64,000 nucleotides of DNA, taken from contig JAFCMP010000023.1 in NCBI GenBank assembly GCA_017506865.1, positions 410,748 to 474,747 of the forward strand. Direction: 5' to 3'. Position 1 is the stretch's first letter. The number at the start of each line of letters is the position of its first letter. The translations under genes were made by a program, and so were the position numbers. The stretch comes from Tribonema minus. Its lineage: Eukaryota; Sar; Xanthophyceae; Tribonematales; Tribonemataceae. Shown piece after piece: positions 57,701 through 64,000 of the stretch. The notes below the pieces were generated by a model. That model saw only the letters and a program-made list of their open reading frames with translations, did not search any database and was not told the DNA's origin.

Positions 57701-60700
57701 CCTCCGGCAAGGCAGCAACCGCGTGCAAGGCAAGCATGAGCGCTGACACGCAATTGGGTTGCACTAAGTTTGCAGCCCAGCGCTTCATCTGAGTGACAGT
57801 CCCGGAAGGATGTGGCTCAAAGTAGCCCAGCAAGTTCATGACCTGATCAACAGTCAAGACAAGGGCCTTATTAACTGGTCCTGCGTCTTTCTCACGTGGC
57901 TGATAAGACGAGGAGGGGCCCCGCCCAGGCTGGCGAGTAACAGGGCTAGGGAGCGGCATGTCAGTAGACAGCACGCCTTGCGTCGTGGGTTGCCTCGGGT
58001 CCCAATAAAACGTGTCATGGGAGCAACCAAGATGTTCACGGACCGTACGTGGCTTGCTGGTGCGAAAGCGCTCATTGAGAATTGCATTCAAGCGTGCAAA
58101 TCGTTCAGGCAACCGAGCAGCATTTGCAGCTGACACAGTATAGACGCGCTCACGTGAAGATGCACCATTAACGTCGGTCCCACGAAACTGCACCTCATAG
58201 GTGGAGTACCCCTTTGTACCCACGACGCGGCAGAAGTCACGCCATGAGCTTGATAGGAGCATCCTAGGCACGTTTTCGTTGATGACTAGAGCTGGCAGGC
58301 AATCGGCAGCAATCTCTGCAACATGTACAAGCGTGCGTGCTGCATCGCCTTCAATCCCCATTCCCGCAGGGGAAAACTCAACACAAGAAGATGTATTCCA
58401 AATCGCGTCTGGCTTGAGGTGCTTGAGCCTCTCGCGAACTTGGGGGCTAGATACATCTGCACATATGACCTCGGTGTCAGGGAAGAGTTTGCTGTACTCC
58501 TCACATGTACGCTTGCAGTTGTCTACCGCTAAGACCACCTGCACGTCAACGTCTGCTGCACGTGCGAACTCCTGCAACCCCCTATGTACACCCCCTATTC
58601 CACAGCACAACTCTGCCACCCGCAGCCGCCTTCTGTCCGAACGCCCCGCGTCGGCATCAGACGCCTCCTTAGTCTGCGGATATGACACGGGCGAAGTGGT
58701 GGAAGTAGGTGCAACGCATCTGGGGTCAGAGTCAGAAACGTCGGTCTTACCTGGCTGCGGAGTGGCAACATCATGAGTGACATCTCGCGCTGCAAGCGGC
58801 GCGCAACTGGTCGTGTCACTGGTGCCCAGAACAGTCAAAGGTGCGCTAGTGTCAAGTGCGCATACTGCTGGAGCGTCACTGGCATCTGGAGCAGTCAATG
58901 GTGCGCTGGTGTCAAGTGCGCGTACTGCTGGCTCACTATGCGCATACAAGAACGTGGCTAACATGCAAGTGCCAACGGTCTTGTCAAGCATGCGTGTAGT
59001 GACTTGTGTGCCGGCCTCAGTCGCCGCTGGTTGCACATCTAGCGCTTCTAGCACATCTTGCGTGGAGCTAGTGCAATGACCGCTGTGCCCAAGTTGCACT
59101 GGCGCGTCAACATCTATGAGTGCACTAGGCAAGGTGTGGAAAGCGGTGAGCGAACACTCACTTGTCTTGGCGCGCTTGGCGCGCAGCTCGTCGCGGCGCT
59201 TCTCCAGCTTGTCGTGGGGCCTCTTGGCGGCCTTCAGGCGCTCGATGCGGTGCTCGTACCATTCCGGGCACTCTTGGCAGTGCTCCCGGAGCTTGTTCTC
59301 TCCACCAAAGTGCTTGTGGCACCCGAAGCACTCGTCGCTGCTGGAAGCCCTGGCCTTGTCGCTCTTGGGCTTGGCCGGCTGCTTGGCAGGCTTGGCGGGA
59401 GCCATCGCCGCAGCCCTAGGGTGGCCCTCGTCCGAAGTGTCCATAGCGGCGCTGCCGCGCATGGCGCTAGTCTTGGCCTTGGCGCCCTCGTTGACGATAG
59501 CGAGCGCCATGCCCTGCCGCTCAGCTGCCTCTTTGAGGTTGCGCTTGAAGTCTGCGAGCTGTTGGGGACGCATGGCTTTGTAAAAGTCCTCGGTGCGGTC
59601 GACCATGGCGTTCCAGTCTTCAAGTATAAGGCGCTCCTTGCGGAAGTCTTGGCGAAGGGGCTGCGTCATGCGGTTGGAGAAGTGCGTCTTGAGCATGGTG
59701 ACGTCGACGACCGCGCCCTCGGGTCCGGCGCGCTCCGCAGCATGGAGTAGCTCGTCGGCAAACTGGCGTGGCGTCCAGTCTGGCTGCCAGACGAGGTCAG
59801 TGATCTCCATCATCGCCTCGGCGCGGTGAGCTGCGTTGTCGAAGCGCTTGGCGATCGCCGCCCAAAGCTCCTCGTAGTTCATGGAACCGCAGCCCTGAAC
59901 GCGCTCCAGCCCCGTAACAGGGTCCTTGTGCGCGATGATGAGCTGGTCTTGCTGATCCGCGGTCAGGCAACGGCGCAGAGCGAAGTCCCACTTGTCGTAG
60001 GGGACACTGTTGTAGTGGGCCGCCTGCTCGAAATGGCGGCGCGTCGTCTCGGTTGCGCCGGGGCGGAAGGGAATGGGGAGCGCCGTAGGGTTGAAGAACT
60101 TCTGCCAGCTCACGTCTTCATGGTGGCTAGAGCTCGCAGTGGCGGCAGCTGCAGGCGCGGCGAGTGGCGCTGCGCCCTCGAACGGCGCGCGCGCGGGGTT
60201 GATGACGTTGGCGAAAAGGCCGCTACTGCTAGTAGGCGCGGGGGCATAGCTGTGGCTAGCGGTGGGCGCGAGTAGGTCCGTCCCGGGATAGCCCACGGGC
60301 ATTGCGCGAAGCTGCTCCTCTTGGGTGCGCTGGGCAGCTTCGGTGAAGAGCGTCGGCGCGGTGAAGTTGACAAAGTGCGCCAGCGCCGCCGGTCCGGCGC
60401 GGCGCGCCGCATCAAAGTAATCTCGAATGCGGCGGTACCGCTCGACGCGGTCCGCGTGACGCCGCAGGTCCGATGCGCGCAGGGCGCGGCGGTGACGCTC
60501 CGCCTCGATGCGCGAGCGCCAGTCGGCGTCAGCTTCGGCCTCGATGGCTAGCTGCAGGGGCGTGGCGTGGGCAGTAGGCAGAGGACGCCGCTCGCGCTCC
60601 TCGTACAGCTCCTTGATCTTGGCGTCCGCGGCTAGAGTGTCGCGCTTGGCTTTGTCACGAGCAGCGTCATCTTGGGTAATGCGCTGGCCAAGCTCGACCT

Positions 60701-61274
60701 CGATGCCGCGGGCGACGCGCTCAACGTCGTCAGAAGAGGTCGGGGGGACGGCGGCGGCGCGTGGAGTTGCAGCGGTGCCGGCGCTGAAGAGGATGGCTGG
60801 GTCGAGGCTAGCAGTGGTGCTAGTAGCTGGACGCACCGAAGCGCTCACGCGCTCTGCAGCACGGCGCAGAGCCTCGTCGCTAATAGCGGGGAGAGCGGCG
60901 CGAAGTCCTCGGACGATGTCGTCCATCTGCTCTCGACCATCACCGGAAGCCGGGGCAGGTGCGGCGGATGTCGCGACCGGCAGGTTTCCGGAGGACGCGG
61001 GGGGACCTTGAGCTTGAGCGGCAGTGACAGGCGGAGTGGCAGTCGGTGTAGTCCCAGCGCTCGCAGGGGTCGAGGCGACCGCAGCCGACATGCCGCCCTG
61101 ATCGGCAGGAGGCGCCGACACAGGGTGCACAGGGGGGGGCTGTGCCTGCGGATCCGCACCGCCACCGCTACTCTCACCGCCGGTTCCCGCGCCACCCGTT
61201 TCCCCAACGGAGGCTAAGGCCGTCGCAGGCTGTTCGGCGTTGCCAGTGTGGATAGCACTTCCTCCCTGAGACAC
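51798..61274 (-). CDS. Gag-DNA methyltransferase-Pol polyprotein, 3158 aa, one open frame
   Basis: Domains in order by residue: Ala/Pro-rich N-terminus (1-200); Gag-like helical region (about 380-590); a zinc knuckle with C649, C652, H665, C669; a linker with ALDTSAPLT repeats (785-815); C5-cytosine methyltransferase (about 883-1182); aspartic protease VDNGAEAEF (D1375) with flap ILGSHFF; reverse transcriptase (about 1790-1965) with YVDD at 1919-1922; RNase H (D2074, E2141, D2166); integrase with HHCC (H2492, H2499, C2529, C2532) and D2560, D2620, E2656 (D-35-E); GPW-type module (about 2793); chromodomain-like stretch (2863-2897); and about 260 further residues with SH3/Tudor-like features. 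There is no stop or frameshift. Gag and Pol share one frame, so the Gag:Pol ratio is not set by frameshifting. Most full-length Ty3 polyproteins are half this size. The protease has DNG instead of DSG/DTG. Confidence 0.95.
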   Translation of the reverse strand: MSQGGSAIHTGNAEQPATALASVGETGGAGTGGESSGGGADPQAQPPPVHPVSAPPADQGGMSAAVASTPASAGTTPTATPPVTAAQAQGPPASSGNLPVATSAAPAPASGDGREQMDDIVRGLRAALPAISDEALRRAAERVSASVRPATSTTASLDPAILFSAGTAATPRAAAVPPTSSDDVERVARGIEVELGQRITQDDAARDKAKRDTLAADAKIKELYEERERRPLPTAHATPLQLAIEAEADADWRSRIEAERHRRALRASDLRRHADRVERYRRIRDYFDAARRAGPAALAHFVNFTAPTLFTEAAQRTQEEQLRAMPVGYPGTDLLAPTASHSYAPAPTSSSGLFANVINPARAPFEGAAPLAAPAAAATASSSHHEDVSWQKFFNPTALPIPFRPGATETTRRHFEQAAHYNSVPYDKWDFALRRCLTADQQDQLIIAHKDPVTGLERVQGCGSMNYEELWAAIAKRFDNAAHRAEAMMEITDLVWQPDWTPRQFADELLHAAERAGPEGAVVDVTMLKTHFSNRMTQPLRQDFRKERLILEDWNAMVDRTEDFYKAMRPQQLADFKRNLKEAAERQGMALAIVNEGAKAKTSAMRGSAAMDTSDEGHPRAAAMAPAKPAKQPAKPKSDKARASSSDECFGCHKHFGGENKLREHCQECPEWYEHRIERLKAAKRPHDKLEKRRDELRAKRAKTSECSLTAFHTLPSALIDVDAPVQLGHSGHCTSSTQDVLEALDVQPAATEAGTQVTTRMLDKTVGTCMLATFLYAHSEPAVRALDTSAPLTAPDASDAPAVCALDTSAPLTVLGTSDTTSCAPLAARDVTHDVATPQPGKTDVSDSDPRCVAPTSTTSPVSYPQTKEASDADAGRSDRRRLRVAELCCGIGGVHRGLQEFARAADVDVQVVLAVDNCKRTCEEYSKLFPDTEVICADVSSPQVRERLKHLKPDAIWNTSSCVEFSPAGMGIEGDAARTLVHVAEIAADCLPALVINENVPRMLLSSSWRDFCRVVGTKGYSTYEVQFRGTDVNGASSRERVYTVSAANAARLPERFARLNAILNERFRTSKPRTVREHLGCSHDTFYWDPRQPTTQGVLSTDMPLPSPVTRQPGRGPSSSYQPREKDAGPVNKALVLTVDQVMNLLGYFEPHPSGTVTQMKRWAANLVQPNCVSALMLALHAVAALPEEWPSPRDATGVLPGEVVVHDRTSPPPEWMVDSGPDRPAILRLASACVRNFQRFTRNVGQAILASFGPGSDAPVSQTPWTYGEDEEEPLTPHASHAPHVETPRAVAMREMSDTDSDADAQQPSASSIATDVFKAQPRRIARDKPPKILHRARAVGRPKKNGFVHMPIRTQVGNGIQELVLDALVDNGAEAEFINTERAHQLPPGSICPLSEGDFTTVELADAKKSVPISGVVHAQVRFKDTIFTHAFYVVDLPYEAILGSHFFGKFGSSITYEHGMRFHPAGSAGPAVTMHEQAKLGTLDPPAANTIKVGVTRAKSSQRPTLPSRTYLLRTTCDQVLKADTAKTIEVVSHPPVQCTGPVEVLLTPDAPEASVMTNRLATRGAVLMDTVDFVAPNKPLGMLVENTSTAPVFVPRGAVLGVIEAPGMICSLDIGKEELVTNLTRIALRHLGQNAPDTPAVNRSRPVQQPDPSCVPEHDSPRPDPAMRAEAERAAFRHKVAEEHNASLGTCTDEELREVLCDKNGEIFNILKQRDQHGVTYYDRAMEVLRRRRGAFAKDPKNPKVTDRFDVDIDTGDAAPIADRARRWAEREAKIIFEAIENERKRGQIRPANGPWASNPVLVTQKDKVRFCVDYRPLNRVTRRDEYGLGNMDDLVQKCSGSRIFSALDFASGYRQIPMTRESTCKTAFRAPDGSLWEYKVAPFGLVCLPSIFTRCMHELLGSARQTHACVYVDDVLVHSKNLEDHIAHLDDVLRRVEEYGMSVSRHKCQLFAEEVTYLGHKVGKYGIKPCEDKVKAMVDMMPPVGKDGKVDKRLMQVLMGCFNYYRRYIHRFAHIAAPLVECTRDGADMSWTKRRQEALAKLKHAMSNAPVIMHPDFDLPFIVHTDASKLAVAGVLSQFVPLDKLRERHKDFPWASTRRVNTVDGKPAREVVVAFFSKINSVQDAKLGATALECLAVVLALNNFRGYIWGRPVTVVTDASALRWLLTLNNHNSKLLHWAMRLQEYDIMVVHRPGKDNGNADCPSRMPQMTEIIGPRQYEHTDEQWPDCTDAGPAPPSGVRFEDEQLQDSPAFLGRIGAYTACPGGTAFKFNKLAQISTKLSNCMGTLTPQEVHDLSDTMHESACVHTALFKEEGGEPELENTPLVSMLCSMKLGSYSEHIWDSCAAILSPLGDATAPTETSEITDLALGAEDAEADTSDDNMSTQTGESDSRLESSPAMLERKNFVRWQESDHFCSSVKHYLETQGQTPDPSLAKFVSQNQEFFTVEPDGLLVHFMASRSKKGTLITQWVVPDALKPLVLRLCHDDGSAQHPSTAATHAKVLERMYWRGLGADVRDYVRSCVPCQQTKPQSTARYKQALMPSTHMWQRLHVDYTEVGVLSSEGHRYLLIITEARSGYCWLFPVKTRSAAEAAPLLARVLFECGALVEELMSDRAAEFMSALITTLCTFFKVHKIETSAYHPQSNGVVENMNGRVKRALARLCSRYQARWHVYLDAVQFALRNTPREETGLTPFFCVYGREARFPLDALTSEAASPQDLHAEVKRLQENLKLAEEAVGEALQQRAERIQARNDQIQRTVHLEVGDYVWIKKLPSRGRASAIEEHFTGPWKLVAPYGDSGLSFQCQLMGTRIRETTAHVENMKPYHPRPARLDIEGVHALLDSAQLQELDPDQQLCQILDRRADEDGGWSYKWLARDGTTSEWVREKELVELVFIPPWVLDTFHALYELKHQGNVPPYAERHLPREDCTLSKDAALLRYPCGTQVVRQVNDVPNSTDYLWGQVRDFALSRWRVRYSDGTWEDLTSSQVRAAKLMAEGVRDRLRRLARQRNEPEPTFDSSLTADPPANVRVTVSPCLPTDFGPLYVGQVLRYRFPSGWSRGVLLRLVSAKRDCGEFTFDVEFPNTRGQKPLEKRLKLRAEYYRDDARAEPSSWNLMLARELAEEPLKADIQIDLPAASHETGDTRPQKRLRKC
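57720..58637 (-). other. C5-cytosine DNA methyltransferase domain within the polyprotein
   Basis: Residues about 880-1185 hold the ordered motifs of the family. Motif I is AELCCGIGGVHRGL (887-900). An acidic residue follows in VVLAVDNC. Motif IV is SSCVEFSPAG with the presumed nucleophile C964; most family members have PPC. Motif VI is INENVPRML with E1000. Motif VIII is GASSRERVYTV (R1041, R1043). Motif IX-like is LVLTVDQVMNLLGYFE (1138-1153), and motif X-like is AANLVQPNCVSALML (1167-1181). The region between VIII and IX is short, so the target-recognition part is small. The layout resembles bacterial-type single-domain enzymes without accessory reader domains. Predicted activity is 5-methylcytosine formation; specificity is unknown. 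Confidence 0.93.
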
Positions 61275-61984
61275 ACGACAAAGTTGGCAACTCGTTGCTA
61301 GTACGCACTTCTGTGTAGAGCGGGCAAACGCTCAAAATGTGCGCGTCGACGGCGTGCCAGAGCGCTCAAGATTTTCAAAGTGCTCAAAGTTTATGCAATC
61401 TGCTCAGAGGTTATGCAGAAGCCGATAATTCCCCTTTCCACTTGAAAAAGCGTGCCAGGGTCGGCCTAGGCGAGTCTAGCCAGCGTGTGGACAACTCCAC
61501 ATTGTCAACTCAAAATGCGTCGGGGTGATCAGTCCCGTTGCATACATGAGTTTTCACGCTGCACGCAACATTGTGCCGAGGTGCACGAATCAGTTAGCGG
61601 CGCTCACACTAACTGACGGAAAACGCTGTTGCATGGTTGCGTGTCCATGCTCACGGATTCCTCAAAGTAGCTGGAGCACCTAGTCTGACAGTACAGCCAG
61701 TTGTGCCTAGCAGCCGTGTGCTGGAAGGGAAACACCGTGAGCTTCGTTGATCGCATGCTGTCGTCTGCAGGACTAAACAGCACGGACTTGCCATAGCATG
61801 CGAGCAACTGATAGACGCTGGGCAGTCTTAGTACATAGCAGCGTCCCTATGTGTCTGTTGCACCGCCAGCGCGACCCCGTCGCGGACGCAGTACTTCAGA
61901 ACACCTTCGTGGCCTAAGTGCACGGCATTAAACTGTGTCGGAGTAATCGACAGAGTCTTCAAAGTCTAGCACCGATGTTGTCGC

Positions 61985-62004
61985 CGGCAAGTGGAGCTGA
62001 GCCA
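61985..62004 (-). other. Primer-binding-site-like sequence
   Basis: Directly inside the 5' LTR the minus strand reads TGGCTCAGCTCCACTTGCC. It begins with TGG, the complement of a tRNA CCA end, with no spacer. I could not match the rest to a particular tRNA, and it does not match the window's tRNA-Pro. Confidence 0.65.
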
Positions 62005-62387
62005 TGATACAGCAAAGCAGCCTGGAGTCTATGTTCTTGAGCAATAGAGCTGCTGAGCTGCTAGTGACATCAAAGTGCAACCAACTTGCAGGGCAAACAT
62101 CAGTGGGGCAAACAAAGACACACCTGTGTAGACATGACTGAAGAAGGAGAGTGAGCCCAATGGATATGGCTCAGCTCCAGAGGTCTTGCTGTCTCCCAGC
62201 CAGGATGGCCTCTTGTTGCTTGCCTTGTAGGTGCCTCGAGCACTTGTTGTTGAAGCAAAAAAAAGCCGTCCTCCTAGTTGCTGGCACAGGGCTTGAAGTT
62301 GAAGTACCGGTCCAGAGAACGGTCTCCCCCTTCCAGAGCTCCTGGCATTTCATGCTACTTGTAGCATAAAACAGAGAACTTGTATCA
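62005..62387 (-). repeat. 5' LTR of the retrotransposon
   Basis: The 383-bp LTR is identical to 51163-51544 apart from one extra A. On the minus strand it reads TGATACAAG at its start and ends CTGTATCA. Promoter and R-region boundaries cannot be fixed from sequence alone. Confidence 0.97.
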
Positions 62388-62700
62388 TGTATGTACACAC
62401 CGTCTGGCCTTTTTCGTACACGGCGCCGCTCCTTCGGCACAACCCTGCATGCGCATTACCACCAAGCATCACACCCCACAACACCCCCTTCCGTCTATGG
62501 AGCAGGATGTTATTCCCTTTGTGGCTGCGACATCGAGGCAGGACTCAGCATTCAGCAGCCCCCCCCCCCCCCTCCCTTTCCCCCCTCTCACAGCCACCGC
62601 ACACTGTGTTGGCCAGACACACGACCCACATAAACACGCCACGCCGGCGCGCCCTCTCCCCCCACTCACAACCACCGCGCTGTGCTCTACGCACTAGAAC
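62388..62700. other. Right flank of the retrotransposon
   Basis: The region starts with the TGTA target-site copy and continues as spacer containing a poly-C tract (about 62560-62572) down to the kinase stop codon. It would hold the kinase 3' UTR. No gene is seen. Confidence 0.55.

Positions 62701-64000
<1,300 letters not shown>

Larger units (their letters stand above)
51163..62387 (-). mobile_element. Complete Ty3-type LTR retrotransposon carrying a DNA methyltransferase
   Basis: The element is 11,225 bp and is bounded by LTRs that start TGATACA and end TGTATCA, a perfect 7-bp terminal inversion. The host flanks carry a 4-bp target-site duplication, TGTA (51159-51162 and 62388-62391). Coding is on the minus strand, so the 5' LTR is at the right. 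Order on the minus strand: 5' LTR, PBS-like site, about 730-bp leader, a 3158-aa single ORF, a short 3' region with two related about 50-bp repeats (51686-51790), PPT, 3' LTR. The order RT, RNase H, integrase, chromodomain-like places it in Ty3/Gypsy. The methyltransferase inserted between Gag and protease is exceptional. LTR near-identity and the open frame indicate a young, possibly active copy. It lies 313 bp downstream of the kinase stop codon. Confidence 0.95.

Noticed and set aside
59058-59750. A 230-codon plus-strand open frame inside the retrotransposon
   Set aside because: It is the antisense of the Gag coding region. Its Leu/Ala/Val-rich content follows from the complement of Gag codons.
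51545-62004. Possibility that the methyltransferase is a separate host gene into which a retroelement inserted
   Set aside because: It lies in the same continuous frame between the zinc knuckle and protease, inside one LTR pair with one target-site duplication, with no internal splice need or promoter gap.

Overview
The window is nuclear DNA of a eukaryote. Its genes are split by GT-AG introns, exons are GC-rich, and Ala/Pro/Gly-rich low-complexity runs are common. The introns hold many poly-C and CAG-type tracts. The gene content (Rgp1, alpha-SNAP, Vps24, UBA2, a fungal-type GPAT, ribosomal protein L15) and the compact layout suggest a unicellular alga or related protist. A green alga is my best guess, but the sequence does not settle the lineage. 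All exon models were built by hand from reading frames, splice sites and family resemblance.

Layout, left to right: IMP dehydrogenase-like gene (+, 1214-7516); SUMO-activating enzyme subunit UBA2 (-, 8573-12789); Rgp1-like Rab-GEF subunit (+, 12957-16647); TMEM163-like cation transporter (-, 18241-20096); GPAT of the yeast Gat1/Gat2 type (+, 20355-27570); a repeat island (about 27.6-36.6 kb) with a MITE-like element, a 5 kb inverted-repeat structure ending in tRNA-Pro sequences, a decayed gene and an intact tRNA-Pro(CGG); alpha-SNAP (-, 36661-39497); Vps24/CHMP3 (+, 39805-41430); ribosomal protein L15 (+, 41976-43661); a Lys/Ala-rich nucleolar-type protein (+, 44313-46446); a membrane-anchored histidine phosphatase (-, 47556-50559); a complete Ty3-type LTR retrotransposon (-, 51163-62387); and the 3' part of an AGC/NDR-like kinase (-, 62701 to the right edge). 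Three gene pairs are divergent with only 167, 258 and 307 bp between start codons, so they probably share bidirectional promoters. Three products act in membrane traffic (Rgp1, alpha-SNAP, Vps24).

The main discovery candidate is the retrotransposon. It has near-identical 382/383-bp LTRs differing by one A, a TGTA target-site duplication, PBS- and PPT-like sites, and one uninterrupted 3158-codon ORF. That ORF encodes Gag, a zinc knuckle, a full-length C5-cytosine DNA methyltransferase, protease, reverse transcriptase, RNase H, integrase, a chromodomain-like module and an extra C-terminal region. The methyltransferase sits between Gag and protease and keeps all the main catalytic motifs. Retroelements carrying DNA methyltransferases have been reported in a few algae and dinoflagellates, but they are rare. 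The intact frame and near-identical LTRs point to a recent insertion.

Other signals worth a second look: loss of the catalytic cysteine and neighbouring active-site motifs in the IMPDH-like gene; decayed copies of exon edges inside introns of two genes; a roughly 0.8 kb foldback in an Rgp1 intron; a hairpin with 31-bp arms at 35971-36065; and a recurring 11-mer, GCAAACTTCAA, in presumed promoters and in repeats.
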